In this document: positions 41,227 through 52,814 of the stretch, piece by piece
How positions within the stretch are numbered: position 1 is the stretch's first letter
Layout: the number at the start of each line of letters is the position of its first letter
Source of the DNA: Bacteroidota bacterium
Lineage (GTDB): Bacteria > Bacteroidota > Ignavibacteria > UBA10030
Direction: 5' to 3'
DNA: 64,000 nucleotides
NCBI GenBank assembly: GCA_026416125.1
Contig: JAOAFT010000004.1
Coordinates: 1 to 64,000, forward strand
Translations under genes and position numbers: made by a program
Notes under the pieces: generated by a model
Databases searched by the model: none
Seen by the model: the letters and a program-made list of their open reading frames with translations, nothing else
Told to the model about the DNA's origin: nothing

Positions 41227-42087
41227 ATGGAAACAAATGACTCACACGGTAAATCTTCAAAGCACATCCAGGGGAAAGTAGTACTTGTTACAGGTGCAAC
41301 TGATGGTATAGGAAAGCAAGTAGCTCGGGAGCTTGCTGAGCGTGGTGCATCTGTTATCCTCCATGGGAAAAGCGCAGAACGTGTTGATGGGACGTTAAGT
41401 GAACTTCGACGAAGAGTACGCGATGCAACGTTCTACACTGCAGTAGCAGACTTCACATCGCTCGAACAAGTTCATGCTATGGCTGAAGATATTCTCCAGC
41501 GATTTCCTCGACTTGATATTCTCATTAATAATGCAGGTGTTTACATGAAACAGCGTGTGCTTACAAAGAACGGATACGAAACGATGTTTCAGGTAAACTA
41601 CCTTGCTCATTTCTACTTAACGATATCATTGTTGGAGCTTTTAAAGAAAAGTGCACCCGCACGGATCATTCACGTAAGTTCGATTGCGCACTCAAGTGGT
41701 CGAATTGAATTCGACAACCTCCAAGGAGAACAGTACTTTGATGCGTACCATGCATACGCACTCTCAAAGTTGGCTCTTCTCCTCTTCAACAAGGAATTAT
41801 CGATTCGTCTAAAGAATACGCACGTAACATCGAATGCATTACATCCTGGCGTTATTAATACCAAGTTACTTCATACAGGGTTCAACATTCAAGGAGCACC
41901 GCTATCACTCGGTGTTCAGACAATTCTCTACCTCGCCACGTCGCCCGATGTTGAGAAAGTGTCGGGGAAGTATTTTGTGCGGTGTAAACAAACCTATCCG
42001 TCGGCAATTGTTGAGAACAGAGAGCTTCGAACAAAGTTTTGGGAATATAGTGAGGCTCTCGTCCATAGTACACTCGTTCATCACTAG
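41227..42087 (+). CDS. Short-chain dehydrogenase (retinol-dehydrogenase-like)
   Basis: A 286-residue classical SDR. The cofactor motif TGATDGIGKQVA is near residue 23, the structural NNAG in ILINNAGVYMKQ, the catalytic serine in IIHVSSIAHSS, and the YxxxK in YHAYALSKLALLLF. An asparagine-rich SNALHPGVINTKLL follows. The relation is closest to the SDR group that includes retinol dehydrogenases and WW-domain oxidoreductase, but the substrate cannot be assigned. It is the first gene of the rightward group after the ymdB-folD pair. Confidence 0.9.
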   Translation: METNDSHGKSSKHIQGKVVLVTGATDGIGKQVARELAERGASVILHGKSAERVDGTLSELRRRVRDATFYTAVADFTSLEQVHAMAEDILQRFPRLDILINNAGVYMKQRVLTKNGYETMFQVNYLAHFYLTISLLELLKKSAPARIIHVSSIAHSSGRIEFDNLQGEQYFDAYHAYALSKLALLLFNKELSIRLKNTHVTSNALHPGVINTKLLHTGFNIQGAPLSLGVQTILYLATSPDVEKVSGKYFVRCKQTYPSAIVENRELRTKFWEYSEALVHSTLVHH

Positions 42088-42148
42088 ATGTTATTGTGAT
42101 GTGGTGATGAAAAGTGCACACCAACGTAGTTTTCAAACGAGTGAGTAC

Positions 42149-42177
42149 TTGTTATTCGTATGAAAAATAATTAAATA
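42149..42177 (+). promoter_or_regulatory. Candidate purA promoter
   Basis: TTGTTA (42149-42154) and TAAATA (42172-42177) with a 17-base spacer. Predicted initiation near 42184 gives a leader of about 62 bases ending in GGAAAGGA before the GTG start of purA. Confidence 0.45.
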
Positions 42178-42221
42178 CTGAGTAGCAAGGAAACAAGCAA
42201 CAACACTCACCGTACGGTTAA

Positions 42222-43535
<1,314 letters not shown>

Positions 43536-43537
43536 AG

Positions 43538-44785
43538 ATGAAAACTCCAACATTGAAACCAGGGGCAACGAGTTCCCTCCCTTCGTCAGGGAAGTTGAAA
43601 ATCACTCTCCTTGTTGTTGCATTTCTTCTTGCTGGACTAATTCTGTGGTACACTCACGGCCTTGTTCAACAGCTTACGAAGAAAGAACAAGAAGTTGCAG
43701 ATCTCTACGTACGCTCGTATGAGTACATGATTAATGCTAAGACGCATGATGGAGAGTTTAATTTTATTTTCACAGAGATTCTAAAAACAATAGATTTTCC
43801 GCTTATCCTGACAACGCCGGATATGGAGCCGATTGAACCGTACCATACGAACATTCGAAACATTCCGCTGGACACAACATTACCAAAGCAGCAACAGTAT
43901 GCATATTTAAAAAAACTCATTGAAGAGTTCGATAGTGACCATCCACCGCTCAAAGTAGCATACCAAGATACCATTGTACTCAGCTACGTACACTATGGTG
44001 AGTCGAGCATCGTTACATCACTTCGATGGTTACCATACATCGAAATAGGGATTGCTGCTATCTTTATACTCATTGCTTACCTTAGCTTTAGCTATGTAAA
44101 GAAAAGTGAACAGAGCAACATTTGGGTTGGAATGGCCAGGGAAACAGCTCATCAACTAGGTACACCTATTTCAGGACTCCTCGGGTGGATTGAGCTTCTC
44201 AAGGAGCAAGGTGTGGAGAACAAACAAATACTTAGTACTATCCTTGAGATGGAAAATGATGTACAACGACTTCAAAAAATTGCTGGACGATTTTCAAAGA
44301 TAGGTGCTAAGCCCGATGTAAAAGAGGAAAATGTGGTCGATTGCATTCGTACGGTACTATCGTACTTCGAACACCGTATTCCTCAATTGAAGCGATTTTC
44401 TGCGGGAGGAGCAAATCTCCGCCTCGTACTCAATGCTCCGGACTCTGTAGTTGCACCGTTGAATCGTGAACTCTTTGAATGGGTTATCGAAAATCTTACG
44501 AAGAACGCTCTCGATGCAATAGAATCCGCCCCTGGTACAATTCAATATACTGTTCACGAAGAAAAACATGCTGTCATTATTGATATCTCTGATACTGGAA
44601 AAGGCATAGATGCAAAGTACCGAAGAGATATTTTCAAACCTGGATTTTCAACAAAACGCCGCGGTTGGGGATTAGGATTGAGTCTTGCAAAGCGAATAGT
44701 TGAAACATATCACAAAGGGAAACTCGTACTTCGGGATAGTGAACCAGGATTTACAACAACGTTTCGAATCAAACTATTAAAATAG
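43538..44785 (+). CDS. Membrane sensor histidine kinase
   Basis: A kinase of about 415 residues. A first transmembrane helix is near residues 19-37 (ITLLVVAFLLAGLILWYT), then a periplasmic region of about 130 residues of unknown ligand, then a second helix near 168-190 (IEIGIAAIFILIAYLSFSYV). The H-box ARETAHQLGTPISGLLGW holds the phospho-accepting histidine. The ATPase has an N-box ENLTKNALDAIES, DISDTGKGID and GWGLGLSLAKRIVETYHKG. The HQLGTP form of the H-box is common in FCB kinases. No response regulator gene is adjacent. It starts two bases after purA and is followed after eight bases by a secreted peptidase gene. Confidence 0.93.
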   Translation: MKTPTLKPGATSSLPSSGKLKITLLVVAFLLAGLILWYTHGLVQQLTKKEQEVADLYVRSYEYMINAKTHDGEFNFIFTEILKTIDFPLILTTPDMEPIEPYHTNIRNIPLDTTLPKQQQYAYLKKLIEEFDSDHPPLKVAYQDTIVLSYVHYGESSIVTSLRWLPYIEIGIAAIFILIAYLSFSYVKKSEQSNIWVGMARETAHQLGTPISGLLGWIELLKEQGVENKQILSTILEMENDVQRLQKIAGRFSKIGAKPDVKEENVVDCIRTVLSYFEHRIPQLKRFSAGGANLRLVLNAPDSVVAPLNRELFEWVIENLTKNALDAIESAPGTIQYTVHEEKHAVIIDISDTGKGIDAKYRRDIFKPGFSTKRRGWGLGLSLAKRIVETYHKGKLVLRDSEPGFTTTFRIKLLK

Positions 44786-44793
44786 GTGATATC

Positions 44794-45711
44794 ATGAAAC
44801 AACGAACTGTATACATGTTCATATTCCTGGTATTGTTCATTGGTGTAGCTTCTCATGCCCAGTATCAGAGTTCTATAACCGAGGAACTCTATGGGTACGT
44901 TTTGGGGATAGAAGGGAGTGACATTGCGAAGCGAAAAGCGTTTATTCTCGACCAACTCCAGGCACTTGGCATTGGGTATGTCGTCGCTCCGTTTAGAGAG
45001 GTATTTGTACAACGTAATGATTCAACAAAGAAAGCAGATACACTCATTATTCGTGGAGAAAACATCATTGCTCGTGTTGGGACAGGGTTTAAGAAGATTG
45101 TACTTGGTGCACATTACGATGTGTACGAAGGTTCCCCTGGTGCGAACGATAATGGGAGTGGAGTTGCTGTTGCGTTAGGGTTACTCAAGTACTTCCGCGA
45201 TCGTGAAATGAAGCACTCACTTGAGGTCTGTTTCTTCGACAAAGAAGAGCAGGGATTGTGGGGGTCGATGAATTACATAAAAAATTTTGCAATAGGTGCA
45301 AAACACCTTGCATATATCAATATCGATGTCGTAGGGGCAGGAAATGAAATTTTCATTGGTCCAATTGGTGGGGGTGACGATGCGAATCTTATGCCAATCG
45401 TAAGAGAAGCAATGCGAAAATTGCCATTTAAGTACGTTGAACGTTCAGAGTACCCTTACTCTGACTACGTACCATTTGCAGCTGTGAAGCTTGAAAACAT
45501 CTCAATTTCGGTTGTTCCTGAAGGCGATGCTGATAAATTAATACAGTACGAACGTGCACGCGGTATGACTGATACACTCTCAACATCACCACGTCTCCTT
45601 TCGATCATTCATACACCAGAGGATCGAGCAACATACGTTTCTCCCCACTCATTGAAACTAGCTTTTGAGTTTGTTCGGGAGATAGTGGAAATTTTGAACG
45701 TACGACGGTAA
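44794..45711 (+). CDS. Secreted M28 family metallopeptidase
   Basis: A 305-residue exported aminopeptidase-type protein. A signal peptide (YMFIFLVLFIGVASHAQ) precedes an M28 domain with the two-zinc ligands: His in LGAHYDV, Asp in GANDNGSGVAV, Glu in FFDKEEQGLWGS (with the general-base Glu), Asp in YINIDVVG and His in SIIHTPEDR. All ligands are present, so the enzyme should be active. The M28 family removes N-terminal amino acids or glutaminyl residues; substrate unknown. Linked to the upstream kinase gene by an eight-base gap. Confidence 0.92.
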   Translation: MKQRTVYMFIFLVLFIGVASHAQYQSSITEELYGYVLGIEGSDIAKRKAFILDQLQALGIGYVVAPFREVFVQRNDSTKKADTLIIRGENIIARVGTGFKKIVLGAHYDVYEGSPGANDNGSGVAVALGLLKYFRDREMKHSLEVCFFDKEEQGLWGSMNYIKNFAIGAKHLAYINIDVVGAGNEIFIGPIGGGDDANLMPIVREAMRKLPFKYVERSEYPYSDYVPFAAVKLENISISVVPEGDADKLIQYERARGMTDTLSTSPRLLSIIHTPEDRATYVSPHSLKLAFEFVREIVEILNVRR

Positions 45712-45746
45712 AGTCATGAGGAAACTATACGAAGAGGGGATGGAAG

Positions 45747-46673
45747 TTGAAGCCAGAGAAGCATGCACGTGAAGAAATTGATCAACTTCTTGAACTAGCT
45801 GGTTGGAAAGTACAGGATCTAAGAGAACTCAATCTTAGTACCTCGCACGGTGTTGCAGTTCGGGAGTTCCCATTAAAAAATGGTATCGCTGATTACATTC
45901 TGTTTGTAAATAGAATTCCGGCTGGTGTCATCGAGGCAAAACCCAAAGGCACCACATTGAGTGGTGTTACTGAGCAGTCACAAGCATACATTGCAAGCAT
46001 TCCGAGAAATCTACCGGTAATTCAGGAACCTCCACCTTTTGCTTACGAAAGTACAGGAACAGAGACGTTTTTTAGAGATTTGCGAGATCCATCCCCACGC
46101 TCGCGAAGAGTGTTTGCTTTCCATAAACCAGAAACACTTGCAGAATGGTTAGCTCAAAAAGATACCCTGAGAAAACGACTCAGAAATCTACCACCTCTCA
46201 TTACAGATGGGTTACGAGACTGTCAAATCGAAGCAATTAGAAATCTCGAAAAATCTTTTGCAGACGATAGACCAAGAGCTTTAATCCAAATGGCATCCGG
46301 TGGGGGTAAAACATATACTGCTATTAGTTTTGTTTATCGACTTATAAAATTCGCAAATGCCAGGAGGGTTCTCTTCCTTGTCGATAGAAGCAATCTTGGT
46401 CGCCAGACCAAAAGAGAATTTCAGCAATACATTACACCAGACGATAGACGAAAATTTGTAGAACTCTACAATGTTCAGCACCTTACTTCCAATGTTATTG
46501 ACCCTGTGAGCCGTGTCTGTATCACGACAATTCAACGACTTTATTCGATGTTGAAAGGCGAGACCGAATTCGATGAGACACTCGAGGAACACTCTGTTTT
46601 TGAGATGTATCCCGTTGATGGAACCACTAGAGAAATAACATACAATCCTAACATTCCAATGGAACGACAATAA
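45747..46673 (+). pseudogene. hsdR: Truncated type I restriction enzyme subunit HsdR (N-terminal part)
   Basis: A 308-codon frame encoding the first third of HsdR. The PD-(D/E)xK nuclease core is intact (IADYILFVNRIPAGVIEAKPKG), followed by the first helicase motif MASGGGKTYTAISFV (Walker A) and VLFLVDRSNLGRQTKREF. The frame stops after YNPNIPMERQ, exactly where HsdR normally continues into its DECH/Walker B motif, so the motor is missing. It starts with TTG after GAGGGGA. The following bases encode the C-terminus of HsdM in another frame, so an internal deletion has removed the rest of hsdR and all upstream parts of hsdM. A truncated nuclease fragment could still be expressed. Confidence 0.88.
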
Positions 46674-46911
46674 TCTAGACGGCAGGTGGCGTTGCTTTAC
46701 CTATGATGAGATTATCCAGAGGGATAAGGTCAACCTCGATATCTTTTGGCTAAAAGATAAAAGTCTTGAGGAATCAGAAAATTTACCAGACCCAGATGAG
46801 TTAGCCCGAGAGATAGCAGAGAATCTCGAGTATGCATTGGAGCAGTTTGAAGAGATATATAGAGCCTTAAAAACTATTTTGTTCTTATATTTTATTGCAG
46901 GAATAGTTTAG
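46669..46911 (+). pseudogene. hsdM: Remnant of the type I methyltransferase subunit HsdM (C-terminus)
   Basis: An 80-codon frame without a start codon encodes NNLDGRWRCFTYDEIIQRDK, VNLDIFWLKDKSLEESENLP and DPDELAREIAENLEYALEQ, the conserved C-terminal end of HsdM. It overlaps the last bases of the hsdR fragment in a different frame, marking the deletion junction near 46660-46672. No SAM-binding or NPPF motif and no hsdS are present, so the methylase is dead. The last residues (ALKTILFLYFIAGIV) look like read-through beyond the original end. Confidence 0.85.
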
Positions 46912-46914
46912 TAG

Positions 46915-47472
46915 TCAAACCTTTTCCTCTCTCTCTCTTCGTCCTCCAACACCATACATCAGTAAACTTCCAATCATAGCAAAAATCGGGTACACGATGA
47001 GAGAAAGGACAAGCTCTTGGAGTACTTTCCCTAGGGTTAGGCCGCGACTGAGTGATTCTTCGATGTCTTGAAGATATTCGTCCATTGTTCCAGGAGGAAG
47101 TGCACCACTGGATTCCATGCGATCAATGAGTTTCCTAAGGAGAGTGAGGAGAAGTTCTACATCAATGGGTCCGATTGCAAGGTACACCAAAACACTGATG
47201 AATGTTGATACGAATGCTCCCACAATACCAGAAAGTATGCCAAGGATGAGTGCATCTGAGGACTCAAAGTAGAAAAGCTCACGATTTTGAATTTCTTTTT
47301 TGTAGAGGAGCACGGCAACTGCACCACCAGCAATAATACCAGCGCAACAGCAACAGTTGATAAAGCTAAGACCTGGTACTCCTGATATTGCACCTATTAC
47401 TAACCCTCCGATGAGTACTGCATTCACTTTCGATGGCTTTTGGTATTCGTTGGTGTACTGGGTTTGTTCCAT
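46915..47472 (-). CDS. Small multi-pass membrane protein of unknown function
   Basis: A 185-residue protein with about four hydrophobic segments. One near residues 20-55 contains four consecutive cysteines (SFINCCCCAGIIAGGAVAVLLY). The next is IVGAFVSTFISVLVYLAIG, and VLQELVLSLIVYPIFAMIGSLLMYGVGG ends the protein before a charged tail (GRREREEKV). A soluble amphipathic stretch with MPP/DxxLQDIEES lies between. I do not recognise the family with certainty; DUF4199-like proteins of Bacteroidota have a similar plan. It begins three bases after the stop of the DUF2085 gene and is probably co-transcribed. Its stop meets the hsdM remnant. Confidence 0.75.
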   Translation of the reverse strand: MEQTQYTNEYQKPSKVNAVLIGGLVIGAISGVPGLSFINCCCCAGIIAGGAVAVLLYKKEIQNRELFYFESSDALILGILSGIVGAFVSTFISVLVYLAIGPIDVELLLTLLRKLIDRMESSGALPPGTMDEYLQDIEESLSRGLTLGKVLQELVLSLIVYPIFAMIGSLLMYGVGGRREREEKV

Positions 47473-47475
47473 GGA

Positions 47476-47976
47476 TTATTTCCTTTGAAGTGTATAAATA
47501 CGTGAGACCGCTTCTGCCATAAGAGGAATAAGAAACCATGAGAGTGTTAAGCCAAAGCACATTCCGCTAAGAATACGAGAAGCGGTTGAACTTTTGTATA
47601 AGGTTGTGAAACTCAAGCCAACATCAACAAGCATCAACGCTCCAGCAACAAGAAGAAGATATTTAGTGAGAGGGCCAGGATGTAGCACTTCCATGCTTGT
47701 TCGGTGGTAATGTGCAGTAAAAAAGATAAAGAGTGTTCCGAGGAGAAAACTCGTGTAAATGGCAGTACAACGTATACACACTGCGCATTGTTCACCCCAG
47801 AGGTAGAAGGAACGGTCGCTCGACTGGTGACACACTTTACCGTAGAGAGCGTACAGAAAACGAGCTTCAACATCGTTACCGTGTGATTTGAAGTATGGCG
47901 CAGCAATAATCCCTGTCCACCATAGGAAAGAAGCAATAAGGCAGAGCGCGCGAATTTTCGATGAGTGTGGAGTCAT
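47476..47976 (-). CDS. DUF2085 family membrane protein
   Basis: A 166-residue protein with four hydrophobic helices. The cysteine/histidine motif of DUF2085, YGKVCHQSSDRSFYLWGEQCAVCIRCTAIYTSFLLG, lies near residues 45-80 and suggests metal binding or a redox role. The remaining helices are near 97-120 and 135-158. Function unknown. It is divergent from the receiver/HisKA gene, with about 100 bases between them. Confidence 0.85.
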   Translation of the reverse strand: MTPHSSKIRALCLIASFLWWTGIIAAPYFKSHGNDVEARFLYALYGKVCHQSSDRSFYLWGEQCAVCIRCTAIYTSFLLGTLFIFFTAHYHRTSMEVLHPGPLTKYLLLVAGALMLVDVGLSFTTLYKSSTASRILSGMCFGLTLSWFLIPLMAEAVSRIYTLQRK

Positions 47977-48041
47977 TGTACTCTATTATCGAAACAAAAG
48001 TTCTCTTTTTCAAGATGGGGTAAAAATACAGTTCTCGTCCC

Positions 48042-48070
48042 TTGTTACTTTGTCAAATGAGCGTTATAAT
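48042..48070 (+). promoter_or_regulatory. Candidate promoter of the receiver/HisKA gene
   Basis: TTGTTA (48042-48047), a 17-base spacer and a perfect TATAAT (48065-48070). Initiation about seven bases on falls near 48077, only a few bases before the ATG at 48080. There is no ribosome site, so the mRNA is probably leaderless. Confidence 0.65.
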
Positions 48071-48079
48071 TATGGTACT

Positions 48080-48778
48080 ATGAGCGAAGGGAAATTAACA
48101 CAGAGCAATGTCAAAACGCTTCTTATCATTGATGAAAACGAGAGTTTTATTGAAGCGATCGAAGATAGTTTCCGGAGGCATGCGAGTGAGCCTGTAACGA
48201 TTCTGCGAGAAACGAGCGTGGAAGGAGCACTCGAGTACCTCATGAAAAAGAAAGTAGTTGATATTATCCTGACGAGTTTTACATTTACAAACTCACCCTC
48301 AAACGGACTTGATCTCTGCCTTGCTCTCAATGAGCGCCAAGTCCAGGTGCCTATTATTCTCCTTACCGATGTGCAAGATGCTCAACTAGCAGTTGACGCA
48401 ATGAAACTTGGAGTTGAAGATGTATTCTTAAAATCAACAATTGACTTCCAAGCGTTCCCGCGTACAGTTCTTGCAGTTCTGGAACATGTTCGGCTCCGTA
48501 AAAGTAAAGCAGCTGTTGAAAAGCGTATTGCAATGGCAGAGAGCCGTACACAAGCGATTCGTGAACTTGTAGTCACTGTGTGCCATGAATTCAATAACCC
48601 ACTGGCCGCAGTGAAAATTAGTTTTGATCTCTTGCAACGTATTCTCAAGGGGGAGGAAGAAAAAGCGCTCCTTCAAGAATTTGAGAAGTACTACACACGT
48701 ATTGAGAGGGAAATTCGTGAGTTCCGCGATATGAATTTTGATATGATAACGAATGGAAAGTTTGATACGGCAGAGTAA
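48080..48778 (+). CDS. Receiver-like domain joined to a HisKA dimerisation domain, no ATPase
   Basis: A 232-residue protein of unusual composition. Residues 12-122 look like a response-regulator receiver: acidic pair at IDENESF, the T/S switch in ILLTD (Thr96) and the conserved Lys119 in FLKS. The phospho-acceptor position (VVDIILTSFTF) holds Ser66 where an Asp is expected. Residues 155-225 form a HisKA helical hairpin with His169 in VCHEFNNPLAAVKISFDLL. The C-terminus stops before any HATPase domain. It could act as a phosphotransfer (HPt-like) or dimerisation partner for a complete kinase; this is inference. An upstream in-frame ATG at 47888 is ignored because the promoter lies after it. 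Confidence 0.8.
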   Translation: MSEGKLTQSNVKTLLIIDENESFIEAIEDSFRRHASEPVTILRETSVEGALEYLMKKKVVDIILTSFTFTNSPSNGLDLCLALNERQVQVPIILLTDVQDAQLAVDAMKLGVEDVFLKSTIDFQAFPRTVLAVLEHVRLRKSKAAVEKRIAMAESRTQAIRELVVTVCHEFNNPLAAVKISFDLLQRILKGEEEKALLQEFEKYYTRIEREIREFRDMNFDMITNGKFDTAE

Positions 48779-48900
48779 CCCTGTCTATATCGTGTTTTCC
48801 CCATACCTTGCTTTTCCTTGCATTATTCGCTACCTTTTACTGCATTACATTAGAAGAGAGACATCATTCCGATCAACGTACTCCGAACTTTCTATTATGA

Positions 48901-50418
<1,518 letters not shown>

Positions 50419-50434
50419 GTCAAACATCATATCG

Positions 50435-51505
50435 ATGCACCGAACACATCTCGAACAACTCCGTCAATACATGCGCAAGCATCACCTCGATGCATTCTAT
50501 GTCACAGACCTCGTTCATGTGCGATACCTCACTGGATTTTCTGGATCACACGGTGCATGCCTTATCTTTCGTAATGCACAGTACTTCTTTACTGACAAGC
50601 GATACAAAGAACAAGCACCTCTAGAGGTACAGAACTTTAAGATTGTCATTGCTCCCAATCAAATACTCCACACGATTGCAGAAAAAAAACTTCTCCGACC
50701 ATCTCTGCGTGTTGGATACGAAGGTTCAGCACTTACGGTGGAAGAGTTTGCTGCATTGAAGAAAACATTTCCCCACTGTTCTTTTCGGAAAACCACAGCG
50801 GTTCTTGAAACTATTAGTGCTCATAAACAACCATACGAGCTCGAGTACATCCGAAAAGCTGCATCGATTACAGATGAAGTATTTAAAAAAATCCTACCGC
50901 AGTTGAAACCCGGTGTCACAGAATGTGATATTGCAGCAGAAATCAGTTACTGGCACCGACGGTTAGGTGCAGAAGGCGATGCATTTGAACCAATTGTTGC
51001 AAGCGGTCCACGGGGAGCATTACCTCATGCTCGTGCTTCTGAAAAAAAACTTAGGTCTGGTGAAATGGTGGTGCTCGATTTCGGATGCAGGTACCGCGGC
51101 TATCACAGTGACTTAACTCGAACAGTTGCACTTGGTAATCCACCCCGTGAGATGAAAAAAATCTACTCTATTGTTCTCGATGCTCAAGCACGAGCACTGG
51201 AAGCTCTCGCTATTGGACGAGAAGCAAAAGCGGTTGACGCTGTAGCTCGATCCTACATTCGGGCGGCAGGCTACGGAAAGTACTTCATTCACTCATTAGG
51301 CCATGGTTTAGGTATTCGAATTCACGAGCCACTCCGTCTTTCAAAGTTGAGCACTGATGTTCTCCAGGAAGGCCATGTTTTTACCGTTGAGCCTGGGATT
51401 TATCTTCCCAACCAGGGTGGTGTTCGCATCGAAGACGATGTTGCCCTCCACAACGGATCATTCGAAGTGTTAACACAATCGCCGAAGGAATACCTGAGTG
51501 TTTAA
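50435..51505 (+). CDS. Xaa-Pro aminopeptidase family metallopeptidase (M24B)
   Basis: A 356-residue M24 peptidase with an N-terminal creatinase-like domain (LDAFYVTDLVHVRYLTGFSGSHG). The C-terminal pita-bread fold carries all five metal ligands: Asp in LDFGCRYRGYHSD (two), His in HSLGHGLGIRIHE, Glu in TVEPGIYLP and Glu in RIEDDVAL. It cleaves N-terminal residues before proline. The length is that of bacterial PepQ/PepP-like short enzymes. It overlaps the glycosyltransferase gene by eight bases if the latter starts at 51498. Confidence 0.94.
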   Translation: MHRTHLEQLRQYMRKHHLDAFYVTDLVHVRYLTGFSGSHGACLIFRNAQYFFTDKRYKEQAPLEVQNFKIVIAPNQILHTIAEKKLLRPSLRVGYEGSALTVEEFAALKKTFPHCSFRKTTAVLETISAHKQPYELEYIRKAASITDEVFKKILPQLKPGVTECDIAAEISYWHRRLGAEGDAFEPIVASGPRGALPHARASEKKLRSGEMVVLDFGCRYRGYHSDLTRTVALGNPPREMKKIYSIVLDAQARALEALAIGREAKAVDAVARSYIRAAGYGKYFIHSLGHGLGIRIHEPLRLSKLSTDVLQEGHVFTVEPGIYLPNQGGVRIEDDVALHNGSFEVLTQSPKEYLSV

Positions 51506-52793
51506 CATGGATCGTGATGGCTTTCGAAATGTTTTAATGATTGCATACTACTTCCCCCCAATGGGGCTAAGCGGTGTGCAACGTACCGCAAAATTTGCGA
51601 AGTATCTCACACGGTACGGTTGGAAACCAATTGTAGTTACAATAGAACCGATGGGGTACTATGCGTTTGATGAAACTCTTCTTGGCGAATTGGAGGAAGT
51701 TGGGGTTCAAATTGTTCGTACCCCTGTACGCGATGTGAGCCGATTGTTTGGGAAAAAAACGGTTGTTAAAATGCCACCAGAGTGGATGCGGAAAACACTC
51801 CAGTACGTTGGCGACTTCTTCTTTATTCCGGATACCAAACGAGGGTGGAAATCTATTGCAGTAAAAGCAGCCAGTGCCGTTGTAAAGAGTGGGAACATTG
51901 ATATTATTTTTGCTACAGCACCACCACAAACCGATTTCTTGATAGGAACTGAATTAAAGCGACGATTCAATATTCCGCTTGTTGTTGATTATCGTGATGC
52001 GTGGATTGAGTACCCGTTTAAATATTTCCCCACACCACTCCACCGGTGGTTACACGTTCAACTTGAGAAAAAAGTACTGCGTGCAGCAGATAGAGTGATT
52101 GTTACCCATCGCCGTGTCAAAGAGGCACTTCTCATGCGATATCGGTTTTTAGAGTACAACGATATTACTATTCTGCCTCAAGGGTATGATCCCGACGATA
52201 TTTCAAGTCGCACTCCGCAGAAGAGAAGTACACGGCGGAAAATGGTGCTTGTACACGCTGGGACATTCTACGGCGGTCGTAATCCCAAAGTTTTTGCGCA
52301 AGCATTATCGCAAGCTCTACTGCATTACCCTAAAATGCGTGGGCGCATCGATGTCAGGTTCCTTGGGCAAACACGGAAGGAAGATGAACTCCTCATCCAA
52401 CAACTCAATCTTCAGGAAGTTGTTACCTTCTACGGGTACGTTTCCCATCGAAATTGTGTTGAACAGTTGTTAAATGCAGATGTGCTTTGGTTTGTTATTG
52501 ATAACGATTACCAAACCCCGGGAAAACTCTATGAGTACTTTGGTGTACGACGACCGATTCTTGCGTCAGTTGTTGATGGGTACACAAAAGAGCTTATAGA
52601 AAGTTCAGGAGCAGCATTCTGCGTACCATTGAATGATGTATCTGCACACGAGCAAGCGCTGGTAGATCTTTTTCAGAAATTCGAAAACAACAGGCTCCCA
52701 AGAATTCCAACACAGTTTGCACAGAAATTTGATCGTTCACTACTCACGGGAGAGCTTGCAAAGATTTTTGAGTACTTAGTTGACTACGAGTGA
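51498..52793 (+). CDS. Glycosyltransferase, GT4-like
   Basis: A 431-residue GT-B fold glycosyltransferase. The N-terminal part has MIAYYFPPMGLSGVQRTAKFAKYLTRYGWKPIVVT, the usual GT4 beginning. The C-terminal Rossmann domain has KMVLVHAGTFYGGRNPKVFAQAL, VRFLGQTRKEDELLIQQL, and the acidic sugar-nucleotide loop TPGKLYEYFGVRRPILA. The acceptor is unknown. GTG at 51498 follows AAGGAA by seven bases and overlaps the aminopeptidase stop; the next start is an ATG at 51507. It probably modifies a cell-surface polymer or lipid. Confidence 0.85.
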   Translation: MFNMDRDGFRNVLMIAYYFPPMGLSGVQRTAKFAKYLTRYGWKPIVVTIEPMGYYAFDETLLGELEEVGVQIVRTPVRDVSRLFGKKTVVKMPPEWMRKTLQYVGDFFFIPDTKRGWKSIAVKAASAVVKSGNIDIIFATAPPQTDFLIGTELKRRFNIPLVVDYRDAWIEYPFKYFPTPLHRWLHVQLEKKVLRAADRVIVTHRRVKEALLMRYRFLEYNDITILPQGYDPDDISSRTPQKRSTRRKMVLVHAGTFYGGRNPKVFAQALSQALLHYPKMRGRIDVRFLGQTRKEDELLIQQLNLQEVVTFYGYVSHRNCVEQLLNADVLWFVIDNDYQTPGKLYEYFGVRRPILASVVDGYTKELIESSGAAFCVPLNDVSAHEQALVDLFQKFENNRLPRIPTQFAQKFDRSLLTGELAKIFEYLVDYE

Positions 52794-52814
52794 CATTGTG
52801 GAGGTCAAAAAAGA

